The notes below the pieces were generated by a model, which searched no databases, was not told where the DNA came from, and worked only from the letters and a program-made list of their open reading frames with translations. Source: Tetmemena sp. SeJ-2015 (Eukaryota > Ciliophora > Spirotrichea > Sporadotrichida > Oxytrichidae). Taken from it: 64,000 bases of DNA. Positions within the stretch are counted from its first letter, which is position 1; each line of letters opens with the position of its first letter. The stretch lies in NCBI GenBank assembly GCA_027382625.1, contig JAJKFJ010022634.1, positions 29,739 to 93,738 of the forward strand, written 5' to 3'. A program made the position numbers and the translations under genes. Positions 11,851-22,562 of this stretch are shown here, one piece after another.

Positions 11851-12227
11851 GAATAGAGAGATTAGTTCAACTCTATGAAATAATATAAATAATTAATGAA
11901 AAAGGAATTCAGCCCTCCAAAATAGAACAACTAGCAAAAGTAGTACAGACTGCGAAGGAAATAAATTAAATATTCGACGAACTCATTAGCCCCCAGGACG
12001 CCAATATAACCAAAGTCAAACTCATAACTGGAGGAAAGATGGCTCAGGACAACCCAGGCCAAAGACTAGCTCCGCCCGCCTAACCGATAATACCTCACGG
12101 CATTGAAGACCCCAAAGACTCGACCACAAGCAAATAAGAAAGAACCGGGACCAGCAGCTCAGTATAACCAAAGAGAGGACCTCATATGGCAAACACCAAG
12201 ACTGGGATAAGTACGAGCTGCGGCTGA
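11811..12227 (+). CDS. intact ORF, 138 codons, Gln/Pro-rich LINE tail
   Basis: Clean frame from ATG 11811 to TGA 12225-12227, TAA/TAG as Gln. Helical first half (IERLVQLYEIIQ), then a Gly/Pro/Ser/Thr-rich second half (GKMAQDNPGQRLAPPAQP). It overlaps the zinc-knuckle frame. No domain recognised. Confidence 0.45.
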
Positions 12228-12645
12228 TAAACACGATGATCCGGAGAACGAAGGGCCAACATTAATGCAACAGATACTAATAAGGTGGATGGAAGATATG
12301 AAAAATGAGAAGCTGCACGAGAGCAGGAAGTGCCTGGGAAACAATAAATATAAAGAAATTGTGATGAGTGACAATAAAATGACAAAGCAGAAAATCATAT
12401 AAATGATACTGGTGGCCCTGAAGATAAAAAAAATAATTACTAATTCAGAAGCAGATACAAAAATAGCAGAAAAAACTCAACCTATGTAGGAAATAATTCA
12501 AGCAAGCATAGGAGGACCAAGAGGAATAGAAACTACACTAACCAGAGCAAAACACACTAGCACATAGAGTTAATGCATTAAGAACATACCAAAATTCCCA
12601 TAACATCACGAAATTCAAAATGCTACAGCAAAGATAACTCATTGA
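12140..12645 (+). pseudogene. ORF of LINE tail, third frame
   Basis: Frame open from about 12140 to TGA 12643-12645 with Gln code, reading EDLIWQTPRLGQVRAAADKH near the start, then a helical Lys/Met-rich region. It overlaps the previous ORF in another frame; one of them is out of frame, so a frameshift near 12150 is likely. A basic, Lys/Arg/Glu-rich coiled-coil stretch follows to about 12840. Confidence 0.4.
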
Positions 12646-12840
12646 TCAAGAAGAAACACTACAGAAACAAAGGAAAAAGATGAGAGAAAAATTGAGACAA
12701 GAGAGAAGCGAATCATATGAGAAAAGGAAGAACGCAAAGAGACAAGGAAAAGAAGGAAGACATAGTAATGAACAGAGAAAGGTGATGAGAATCTACATAC
12801 TGAAAGGAGTCGATAAATTTAATTATCCCTGAGGTATTGG

Positions 12841-13600
12841 TTGCATCAGTGCTTGTAGCATAGTGCTTTTTCATCCTGGGATATAGTTAATTAGTTAGGA
12901 TATTACTAATTATTAATTACTATAATTTATTTATTTAATTATTAAGTTACTCTAGTCTCGCAGCTGGCAGCTATAATATAATTGTAACTTAAATTAGATG
13001 TCCTTGTTTTCTGGTCGAGTTTTCAGCCATCCTTCCGTTAAAAGTTTATTAAATTAAATAATTTGAAAATCAATGCTATATGTACAATATTGCAATAATG
13101 CTGAGAATTTAATTAAAAAGAGAATTAAATTATATATTAAATTAAAATGGAATAAAATCGTGACTGTAGAAGTGTGTCCAATTTAAATAAAAATTACAAA
13201 ATTCGATTCAGCATAAATTCTAAGAACTTTTAATCCTAGTTACTTTTGTATAGGAGCGCTCAATACAGTTTGATAAGCAACACAAGTTTTGATTTTTTTC
13301 ATATTTGTAATATAATTAAGTGCACGCATCATACTCGCTGATGAGGAGTGCTGAGGCGATGATTAAAGAAGAAACTCATATTAATTTTTAGTGAGCTACC
13401 TAACAAATTCAATTGCAGAATAGATAGTGATTATGTGGTTTCAACTGCCACTGAGTTGCAATTCTTCAATTATTATTTGATCCATGATTTTAATTTAATT
13501 ATCAATTAAATTAAGACTCTAAATTGGAGATGGCTAAATTAATAAACATTTCAGGTTGAAGATCATTATCAAACTCTAGCAAGCATGAGGAAAAAACTTT
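12841..13600. repeat. AT-rich spacer with partial TATAG-family end
   Basis: No gene seen. 13097-13190 carries, inverted, the right end of the TATAG-family element (gctgagaatttaat ... gaataaaatcgtgactg), a partial copy. A second fragment with tcaactgccactgag lies at 13440-13458. Confidence 0.5.
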
Positions 13601-14470
13601 TATTGGGTTCGGGGCCTTTCCCCTTTTGAAGTCTAGACTTTTTAGACGAGTCTAAATTCTTTTTTTAATTTGAAATTTTAAGGGAAATGATCCTCTAATT
13701 CTTATTTCCCCCTTTTTTAAAATGAATCTTAATAACAAAACAAAATATAATGAAAACAATAGTTATTTATACAAAAAACTATAAAAAATAAATGGTTTTT
13801 TTAAATTTTCCCAAGTAAGTTTACAAAGGGAAAATCAAGTAGAATGGGGAAAATGAACAAAATATGGCATAGATATCATTTAAAGCCTCATAAAATTTTA
13901 AATTTGGGATGAAGAATTTTGGGGATATAAAATTTGCTGATCTTTCTTAAATTTATTTTCGATTGGCTAAAACATTAATTTTTTAAGGTTAAATTTTTCC
14001 CTTTAAATTTTTTTTTTGGCAAATTTTCATAGTTTTTAAAAACCATAGTTTGGAAGTCCCTCAAAGGTAAATTTGAAAGAAAAAGGAATTTGGAAAATTT
14101 GGGGTTTAAAACCCCCAAAAACCCATCAATTAGCACCCAATTTATAAAATTTTTTAAAAACATGGGTTTATGAAAATGTTACTAAAAGTATTTCTTAAAG
14201 CTATTTATTCATTATGATGCTATCTCATTTTTTTGGGGATTTTTAAAAAATTTTACTTTAGTCCCTTCATAAAAAAAGGGGGTTTTTTTAAATAATAAAT
14301 CTGATAAAAAAATTGAGCCATTTTTAAAATTTTAATATTTATTAATTTTTATTTCCCCTCTAAATTTTCCAGTTTTTATTCCCAACCCTTTTTTATTTTC
14401 AAGAAATTTCCTTTGTTTTTAAAAATTTAACCTTTGAAGACAATCCTTCTTTTAATTATCTCTCGAAAAG
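13600..14470. repeat. homopolymer-run patch 1
   Basis: Almost every base lies in a run of two to eight identical bases, including G and C runs (for example ccccttttgaag, ggggtttaaaaccccc) that are rare in the flanks. No coding. It could be a real low-complexity DNA class or a sequencing/consensus artefact with inflated homopolymers. Confidence 0.55.
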
Positions 14471-14514
14471 ATATAGTTTTTAATTAAGCATCTGAAAATA
14501 ATGATTAAAACTTT

Positions 14515-15115
14515 TGATTGCTAATCCCTAACCCTACTTCTGTTAGTGATGATGATTCTCTCTGTCTTGCTATTTAAGGGCTTCACCAAGTCTAAAATAA
14601 TTTTTCTCAAATAAGTAAATACTAGAAGTCATTTATTCTGTAATACTGGCATATTTATCTAGAAGAGACTTGATACTATTTTCGAATATTTCTATTTTAT
14701 CTTAATGATAATTTAATTGGTGATTGATAGATTCTGAGCATTCGATGAACTTCTCTTTAACTAAATTCGTGAGTGATTCTGAAGCAACTTAAAAGTTATG
14801 GATGGCCTCTTATTATAAAGTATTGAGATTGTTTATTATTTTTTTGCTCGAATAACTTGGGATTCTAGTCCTAAACTCTGTATTCTAACTCATCAAGCCT
14901 TTAAAAAAGAGTGTTTACTTACTCAATTGTGTCTCTTAATTTTCCTTTTATTAATTGGTCAAGAATTATACTAAGTAGCCTCTGCTAAATTTCTTTCATT
15001 AAGCCTGTGGTAAGTTTTGAGAATCTAGTAGCGATCAAATCCTCAATTTAATTCAGCTCGGGAAAGGTAGTGTCAGTCTCAGACTCAAATTCCTCGCTCT
15101 GCGTTCGATTCTCCC
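14515..15115 (-). pseudogene. coiled-coil protein piece, minus strand
   Basis: Reading the minus strand from about 15113, the frame is open with TAA/TAG as Gln: a Glu/Ser/Thr start (TQSEEFESETD), then FSKLTTGLMKEIQQRLLS and further heptad-like helices. A frameshift near 14815 moves it to a second frame (SESLTNLVKEKF ... EIFENSIKSLL) that runs to about 14515. It looks like a coiled-coil protein of the ORF1 or structural type. Together with 16337-16882 it may be one gene split by homopolymer patch 2. Function unknown. Confidence 0.5.
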
Positions 15116-15117
15116 GG

Positions 15118-16130
15118 GGAGAAGTAACAATTAAAACTTTTTTTTAAATTCAAATTTTCCCAATTAATTTTATTTTTCGTTTCAAATTTTTAAAAAATCA
15201 ACTCTTCAAAAAAATTTTTCAATTTACATTTTTTGAAATTCTGTTTTTTAAAAATTTAAAAAATTTTTCCCTATTGTTTATATTTAAAAAATTTCTTGTA
15301 AAATTTAAATTTTTTTTTTTTCCCCTTTATTTTTTTAAAAAAGGGGAAATTAATTTTTTTTTAACCCTTTTTATCTCTTTTCCCAAATTTTTTTTCATTT
15401 TTAGGATTAAGACCCTTTTTGCTAATTTTTTTTAAATTTTTTTTTAAACTTTGGATTTTTTTCCTTTGAATATTTGTTTATTTTAAAATTTAGGCCTTTT
15501 AAATTAGGTAGTTCTTTTTTATTCAACCTAATTTTTAAATCTTGAAATTTTTTAAAGGTGATTAAATTTTTTTTTTTTAAAAAATAATTTTAAAGAAATT
15601 GAGCAATATTTTTTAATAGTTTTAAAAAACTTTAAAACTTTTTCCCCGGGACTTTTATCATAGAAAACTTTTAAAACTGGGGTATAACTTCAGAAATCTC
15701 ACTTGTTTCCCAAAGAAATTTTACATTTCATAAAATCCACCTATTCTTTGATTAAAAATTTAAATTTATAAAAAATTTTTCGTTTAAATTCCAAGCCCCT
15801 CTTTATGTATAATTCTTTTAAAAAAGGGTTATTATATTATTACTCTAAGAATAATAATCTTTTTTAAAAAATAAAGGGTTTTTAAAACCTAAACAAATTG
15901 CTTTGTTAATAATCACTACTAGGTATATCTTTTTTTGAGCTTTAAAATCTTTCTTCCTATTAAAGACTTTTTAAAAAATAGTTTAAAACTCACTCAAGGT
16001 AGAGGGAACCTTTAAAATTAAAATTTTCATAAAATTTAAAATAAAAGGTTAAAATCAAATTTTTTTATCAGGGGGAAAATTTAAAAAAAAAAAATTTTTG
16101 GGGAAAAAACCTTTACTTTATTAGGTTAAA
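15118..16130. repeat. homopolymer-run patch 2
   Basis: One kilobase of A/T runs with occasional C or G runs, starting abruptly after cccgggg at 15114-15118. It separates two minus-strand coding pieces, so it may be an internal eliminated segment or an artefact. Confidence 0.55.
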
Positions 16131-16336
16131 TCTTTTTGACTGTCTAGTATGTCATTATCATGAAGATGGAACACAAGTTGTTTATAATTGATCATCTATC
16201 TGCTCACTAATAAAAGAAAACTCGTTCTTCATTCTTTGATTATCATCTAGATACCTCTGTCTTTCTCAATGACTCTGCACTTTCTTTCATTTCCTCATGT
16301 TATATGATGATCTATGCTTCCTCTTGGCAGATTAAT

Positions 16337-16882
16337 TCATTAAAAATACTGATTTTCCTTTTTGGACTTAAAATTTTATATCATTAGTATAGAATACCGC
16401 TGTTAATAATTGAATTTTGGTTCCGGCTTCATCATGACTATCATGTTGTTAGATTAGTAAAATCTCTCCCTTCGTCTCTGTTTTGCATCTTAAATAATCT
16501 ATTTTATTCCAGCCTAATCAAGAGGGAGTAAAACATCGACAATCAACTTCTTATCGAGATGGAGTCAATCGCATTGGTCAGGGAAGTAGCTTAGCAGTGA
16601 GTGCTTATTATATTCCCAAAAGCAATCAGCTTTTAACCCATAGGGAACTGCAGCTACTATCACATCACAACTCTTTAGGTACTAAGCATTTGACTCTTAA
16701 TTAAAACTTACTTCCTTCTTTCCATCTAGAATGCTTCTGAAAAAGTATATGTTTGTACAATTAATTTTAGGAAGGTACGCGCTACAATCCTATGAAAGAA
16801 AATCATACAGCTCTTTTTTGCTTCCCACTTTTTCTCTCAGCTGATGAATGTTGACTTGAGCAAGTTGAGGCTGCATTTCCAT
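16337..16882 (-). pseudogene. hypothetical ORF, 181 codons, one internal TGA
   Basis: Starts MEMQPQLAQVNIHQLREK at 16882 and runs leftward to TGA 16339-16337. One internal TGA lies at 16567-16565 (QCD-TGA-LHLDKK), where Trp would read naturally. The first half is well structured in composition: YDFLSQDCSAYLPKI, then YFFRSILDGKK, then CDVIVAAVPYGLKAD. I do not recognise the family. Codon use with many TAA/TAG Gln and balanced amino-acid content makes coding convincing. Coding-like sequence continues in another frame to about 16150. Confidence 0.55.
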
Positions 16883-17059
16883 GATTTTATAGTTATAAAT
16901 AATAAATAGTTTAATAGACATCATAATTTAATTAGTGGAGGAGCAAAATATTTTAATTGATAATTAACACTCTTATTAGAAAACTATTTTTCCTTTAAAT
17001 ATAAACACAATTCTCTATAAAGTAATAATTTGCTAATAAAATTAATTAAATTCACACAA

Positions 17060-17540
17060 ATAGTTTTTGGGTTTAAATGCCAATTCAGGCATTCAAAACT
17101 TTTTGGGTTTCTAACTTTCTTCAAGAAAAATAAAAATATTTTAAATTAAAAATCCCCCCTAATTTTATATTAAATTTAACCTTTTTTTTATAAAATTACA
17201 AATTTAATAAAATAGAAATTAATTTTTTTCCCATTTTTTATTTGCAATTAAAATAATTTTATTCCAAAAGGGTAAACCGAAACAAGTTAAAAAAAAAAAA
17301 TTAAAAATTTAAAACAAATTTTTTGTTATAAAATTTAATTTAAAAATTTTGAACCCCATTAAAGGAGTGGGTATGAGTTAAAAAAATTTGTTAAAAAAAA
17401 TTTAAATTGGAAAAACTTAAATTAATTTTTTCTTTAAAGAATTTTCTCCAAAAAAAAGGCTTTTAAAATTTTTTTCCCAATTGATATTCAATCAAATTGG
17501 GGAAATCACCCAAAAAATAAGTTAGCAAAAAATAAAAACT
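17060..17540. repeat. homopolymer-run patch 3
   Basis: Same character as patches 1 and 2: runs of A, T, C and G with no coding potential, sharply ending near 17530 where transposase-like sequence begins. Confidence 0.5.
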
Positions 17541-17588
17541 GAATGACCCCTCTTAGAAATTAATCAGCCTTGCAAGAAAACTATTTCA

Positions 17589-18480
17589 TGAAAATCGAGT
17601 AGCCAAAAAAATATAATGAAGCGGCTTAAATTGAAAAGGAGAAAATTAGAAAATCTTTTAGATGATAAAAAATCTCGATAGATTGATGGCTCTCTGAGAC
17701 TAAGCACAAGGCCCAAATTAAAATATTCCTACTTGAAGAGAATCATATAAGATGAGATCAAGAACAAAAATAGTTTGTCCTCGATTCTTCACATCTAATA
17801 AATAGTTTAAGGAAGTCTCAAAGTGTGTATTCCTTCTCAATAGCTGAAAAATATTGTGAAAAATCAATTGAACCTAAGTTTCAAGAAGGTGTATAGTTTA
17901 GACAAGCGAACAAACTGTTAAGAGGCAGTAATTGGAAGATATATTGCTGCATCTGAGTTTATATCTCTATATAATAAAAAATAATTAGCATAAACATAGA
18001 CAATCTTCTCAGCAGTACAAAAAAATCCTGGTTCAAAAAGGCTAAAAGTATTACTGCGATAAGCTTACGAGGCTTTATCAAATAAATTTAATAGCATGAG
18101 TATTTTATATATACTTTCAAATTTCTAAGGGCTACAATAACAGCAAAAGTGTTTATCATTTTATACTTAGATTAGTACAAAAATTTGGTTTGGAAAACAC
18201 TAACTGGAGATAAAACACGGTATTTATGCTTGATAATGCGACTTATCATTGAAGTTAGTACATTATGATAAAATTCAGACTCTTGCAACTTATTATTCTT
18301 TTCTTAGGTCCTTATCATTTCGAAATGGTACCTGTAGAAAAAGTGTTTGCCTTCATTAAGAGTTGAATAAAGAGTGGATTCTTTAAAATCATTAGAAATT
18401 TTCCAGCTCTACTCTTTCCAGATGACTAGATTGAACTATGACTTGATTGCTAAACTTTTTTATTTTACTCTATGCCAATC
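17589..18480 (+). pseudogene. Tc1/mariner-IS630-type DDE transposase relic 1
   Basis: The clearest part is at 18205-18360: NWRQNTVFMLDNATYH, then GPYHFEMVPVEKVFAFIK. LDNAxxH carries the second Asp, and GPYxFxxxPVExVF holds the third acidic residue of the DD(E/D) triad in IS630/Tc1 and hypotrich TBE-type transposases. The N-terminal part from ATG 17589 is open with several TGAs. TGA replaces an expected Arg after TYH (relic 3 has Arg there). A frameshift lies near 18210. The enzyme would cut and join element ends; here it is dead. Confidence 0.75.
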
Positions 18481-18777
18481 AGTAAATTATCTCTCATTTA
18501 ATTTTTTATGAATGAGCTTCGACGAGAAATAACTCTTAAGATGCTATTTCTATATTTCGTTTTACAGTCTACTTAATTTATATGAAATAGTTTATTTAAT
18601 ATAAAGTTTAATTTTGCAAGAAAGTCTTTCATTATAATTTATCAAAATTTTGAAAATTCACAAAAAACATTTATTCGTCCAAAAAATAATCTTAACTATA
18701 TATAATTTTAAATAAAATTAAAACCTAGAATTTAACAAGATTTTATAGAAAGAGAAATTTAGTTATCGAACAACAAA

Positions 18778-19854
18778 ATGATGAAAGAGGAGAACGAAAA
18801 CACTTGCCCTCATTGCAACAAAAGTCTTAATAAAGAAAGCACACTAAGATCTCATTGGACAATATATAAAAACTGCCAAGCTCTTCATGCTTTGAAAATT
18901 GTTGAAGATGCTTAATAAAGAATAATTTGCAGTATTTGCAAGCAAACATTTGTGCATAAAAGAAATCGACAGAGGCAGAAAAAACATTGCGCAAGAGGAA
19001 ATAGATCTTCCTCAAGAAAAAATAAATTTAAAAGCAATTGTAACTTGTCAAATCACATTATGAAATTCTGAAAAAATTAAAAGAAGTCTTTTATTGGAAA
19101 AGGCCCATAAATTATTATGCCAGAGTATCTCTATGAAACGAAATTTCTATTCGCTAATCCTCTAATTATAGAGTATTTCAAGCAGATAATCAAAGAGGGC
19201 TTGCCAATAAGGCTAAGAACAAATATAAGAAATGAACATTTGTGGGAAAACTTGCGGATCTTAGTCTCATTTAACTTCTTGAATATGTTTAGAATAATTG
19301 TTACTGAACTCGTATGGCTTACAAGAGAAACAATCTATAATATGCTTTCATTGTCCTAAGCTAAAATAAAAAATATTCCTCTAATCAATTTATAAAATTC
19401 TGGAATAACATTTTACTGGGTGCTGCCTCATTATAAGGGTTTGGGAAGAAAATTCTCGAGGAAAATGGATATAGAGTTGTAGACACATTGATATGGACAA
19501 AGTTGACATCCAAATGGAATCTTATTAATAAAAAATACGCCTAATAATCAGAAGGTCACTGTTTAATAGGAGCTAAGGGAGATGTTAGTTAGTTAATACT
19601 TCAGAATTGTCTTCTTCACATTAAATTACCAATTAGAAGTCACTAAGCCAGAATAGCTTTAGGAATGGATAGACCAATATTTCCCCACTGATCTAAAGTT
19701 AGAGATTTTCACTAGAAAAAATGCAAATGTAAATATTACTGTTCATGTTGGGGTAGAGCTAAAATCAGACGAAATTATGAAAATCAATTAAATTAATTTA
19801 TTTTATTTAAGAACTTCTGACCTAAATGACTATAGATTATTAGCTAAGAATTGA
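18778..19854 (+). pseudogene. zinc-finger MT-A70 family protein M1 with degenerate ELVW motif
   Basis: From ATG 18778 the N-terminus has CPHC...H....C (residues about 10-32) and CSIC...H.C (about 49-69) zinc-binding patterns, then an MT-A70 domain: VTELVWLTRETIYNML at about 19295-19345 in the place of DPPW, GITFYWVLPHY near 19400, then in a shifted frame GYRVVDTLIWTK, GHCLIGAKGD, and in a third frame LKLEIFTRKN near 19700. MT-A70 enzymes transfer a methyl group from SAM to adenine N6. The Asp and both Pro of DPPW are missing, so this looks like a non-catalytic, METTL14/MTA9-like partner or a relic. One TGA (19069-19071) and two frameshifts (about 19440, 19640). Confidence 0.8.
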
Positions 19855-19859
19855 AGAGC

Positions 19860-20700
19860 TAAAATAGGATAAATAATATTTTTATTATAAAAACGATTAC
19901 AACTCAATTAAAATTAGCTCTTTCGAAATTTATTGTATTAGAGTTTGCCAGAAATTTATCAATAGAACTCAGAAAATAAATATTCAATATATTATTTTAT
20001 GTTTATTCCTATATTTTTACTTAAGTTTGTTCTCAGTTTATGCAATATTACTTACTCATTTAAATTCCAGCCTGTATTTGGTTTCAGTTAAATTTTAAGT
20101 ATTTTGAATTTCTCAATAAACTATTCGTATTTAATTTTTAATTAAAACAATGGGTTCAGTTATATAAGTTTTTCTATGGCATTATCATAAAACTAGAACT
20201 CTCTTTTAATATGATCATTGCTAAAGATAGATTCAAGTCTTTAGCAAATAGTGATTTTTAAAATTTTAGTTCTGAACTTTTATACGATATTATACAAAAT
20301 TTATTAAAAAAATTTAGATTACTTTAAATTTGTCAATCTTATTTTAAATAAATATTATCATTATAACTAAAGCTATAAAACTATCAAATTATTAAACCCT
20401 TGCCTTTTATTATTATAAAAACATTATTTAAGGAATTTTTCAAAAACTGGAATATAAATATAGCATTTTTATCAAACATATTAAGTATTGATAAGCGAGA
20501 AAAGAAAACCTATTTCTTTTAGCAAAATGTTTATGTTAGACAACAAAAAACAAATTTTAAAATGTATCTTTTGACCCTCTGTAAATTTAAATATAAAAAA
20601 TTCTGATTATTTTGCGATTTTCGCCCCATTTTATATTAAATGGTGATTTTTAAATAATAATTTTACAAATCGGGGGGTTAACTTCAGTCCCTCTCTCTAA
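19860..20700. other. AT-rich spacer, no gene seen
   Basis: Very AT-rich with TAA/TTA-dense stretches. No frame, repeat family or structure could be defended. Confidence 0.4.
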
Positions 20701-20715
20701 AGGGAAAATCTTTCC

Positions 20716-21343
20716 ATTATCAAGTAAATGTTTTGAATAGTCGACGTTATCAATGTCCAACACTCCCTTGTCAGACACAACTCTTAAACTTAACTACAAC
20801 ACAATGAACTATTAATAATGCATGGATAATAACCTCGCGCAAGAACTGCAGAAAGATGGCTACCTTCTCCTCTGGGTCACCAATAAGAAGATCGAGCAAG
20901 CTTTGAAATATCTCAAGCGAATATACTAAGAGAAGACAGAGATGATTATATAAGTGAAGGTCAATAAAGCTGTCAGCCAGCGCGACAACATCGGTTACTA
21001 CCTAAGGCATAACTTCAACCACTACATCCTTGAAGAAGAGCAGCTTCACCGACCTCAAGCTGATCTCCAAGACTCACGTAGTCAGGAATGTTATCTTAAT
21101 TCCCATGAAAGGAGCCTTCAAGAAGAATTATGAGATCTACAAGATTATCGATACTCTCTAACCCAAGAGCACCTACTTGGAGGTATTTAGTAGAAAGCCC
21201 AATCAGTAGGAGAAATGGGTATGATTCTATCCTCACAAGAAGATCATGATGCCTTCTCAGAAAGCGAAGCAGCAAGAGAAGTTGCTTGATCAGCTCAAGA
21301 GGACCCAGGCAGTGATAATCACTCTAAAGTATTTTTAAAAAAA
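20716..21343 (+). pseudogene. MT-A70 family protein M2, QHSL in place of DPPW
   Basis: Higher GC than the flanks. It reads VDVINVQHSLVRHN near 20740 (family: DVIxxDPPW), then from 20822 AQELQKDGYLLLWVTNKK, ALKYLKR, NIGYYLRHNF, and in a shifted frame ISKTHVVRNVILIP, YEIYKIIDTLQPKSTYLEVF and SRKPNQQEKW. These match, in order, the MT-A70 core strands, the GYYLRH segment and the terminal KPxEIYxxIExLxPxxxxLEIFxRxxN motif. The catalytic tetrad is lost and the expected Trp before VKVNK is TAA. Frameshifts lie at about 20815 and 21030. Intact residues elsewhere suggest recent decay or a structural role. Confidence 0.8.
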
Positions 21344-21563
21344 TTTTAATTATTTAACTTACTTATTTGAGCCTAATTAATCTAATAGGCATTTCTACTT
21401 ATCTCTAGATCTTAAGACAAGCTCTTAGATATATTTTGAAAATTAAAGACTTATTAAATTTTCAAAATTACTAACCTTGATTTCAGTGGAAGTTAATCTG
21501 ATTGAATAAATCATATTAAACCTTTAGCCTCCGCTATATATTTGTTGGTTGCTGCAGAGAGGG

Positions 21564-21938
21564 ATTGAATAGAAAGAAATACAAAGGAAAATTAATCAAA
21601 AGATTCTCTCTAACAAATCTCTTAATGAAATGAGAGAAGCAGAAAAAAAGAGATCAATCAAAAGCCTCCTAAGGATACATAGAATAATAGAAAATATTAT
21701 ACTGGTAGGCGAATTCTTCGATTAAGTTGAAAAAAGTGAGGTTAAGAAGAGAGAGGAAAAATTAAAAACCAATAACTAGCCAAAGAAAGACATAAAAGAT
21801 TACCTTGAGAATCTCCTTAATCAAATATCAATCAGCTATGCATAATAAAAAAATAAGAAACAATCACAGGCTTAGAAGCTGCCAATATTGTCAAACTTGC
21901 TTACTCAAAGAGTAATAAGGAGCCTAGGGGTGAAATGA
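21564..21938 (+). CDS. charged coiled-coil ORF downstream of M2
   Basis: Open frame of at least 124 codons ending at TGA 21936-21938, no internal TGA, Gln code. Almost entirely Lys/Glu/Ile/Leu/Gln, probably a coiled coil. M2 ends in a similar charged helix (KAKQQEKLLDQLKRTQ), so this may be its C-terminal extension beyond an AT-rich insert at about 21345-21530; that is inference. Confidence 0.4.
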
Positions 21939-22119
21939 AAGGACTGATGTGAGGCGCTAAAATCTCTCCTTCCTCTTACAAAAGTTGAGATTAATTATAG
22001 GCTGGGCGGCTTTAAAGATCTTTTTTTATTAATTTTAATGCCTAATATAATTAATTTAATATTTTAACGTTAAGCAAAAGTCATGCACAAATAGAATATA
22101 GTTCACAGAGATATCAAAC

Positions 22120-22200
22120 CTGAAAAGTCAACTGCCAGTGCTTTGCTTCCTATTTATTTCACTTCCTACTACCTTCTATTTTCTATTAAATTTATCACTA
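22120..22200 (+). repeat. solo end of TATAG-type element
   Basis: Contains caactgccagtgctttg and cttcctactaccttctat...ctattaaattta, resembling the right end of the 22563-23735 element. A fragment only. Confidence 0.5.
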
Positions 22201-22562
22201 TAGTTTTTAATGTTTAATGATGAAAAAAAGTAATTAATTCACGCTCCTACAATTAAAGCAATCATGATATTCTTGTATGCTCTTCATGTCCGTGTTAGAA
22301 ATCTATGATTGGGCATCTGCCGTCATTAATTTCTACTCCTAATGTAGTTGCTTGACTAATCTTTAATAATCGATGTGCTCTTAAATTTATTCGTGCATAT
22401 GAAATAATTCATTTAGAGCACTCTTATTTCGCTCAAGGTACTTTGTTGCTGACATTAAATTTTTCTCCTCTTCTTTTACCTTTAACAGGTTGTTTTTGTG
22501 CTTCATTTAAGAGATAATATTGCTTGCAATAGAGATCTTCCCTTTTGCTCTAAAATTGTAAT

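Larger units (their letters stand above)
6950..12840 (+). mobile_element. decayed non-LTR (LINE-type) retrotransposon
   Basis: The + strand contains, in the correct order, an AP-type endonuclease (6950-7660), reverse transcriptase (about 8150-9660), RNase H (about 10200-10700), a CPCG...H...C zinc-knuckle region (about 11600-11850) and a further Gln/Glu/Lys-rich C-terminal region to about 12840. All parts read only with TAA/TAG as Gln and are broken by frameshifts and TGAs. No LTR was seen. The 5' end is not defined; the unknown coding tract at 0.3-5.9 kb may be its ORF1. The 3' end is set where coding composition stops. No poly-A tail or target-site duplication was found. Confidence 0.8.

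Noticed and set aside
14100..14170. Telomere-like C4A4 sequence
   Set aside because: aaaacccccaaaaaccc occurs once within a homopolymer patch without tandem repetition, so it is not a telomere or TBE end.
15040..15120. tRNA-like 3' half (gcgttcgattctcccgggg)
   Set aside because: No matching acceptor, D or anticodon arms upstream; the reverse strand reads as a continuing protein frame.
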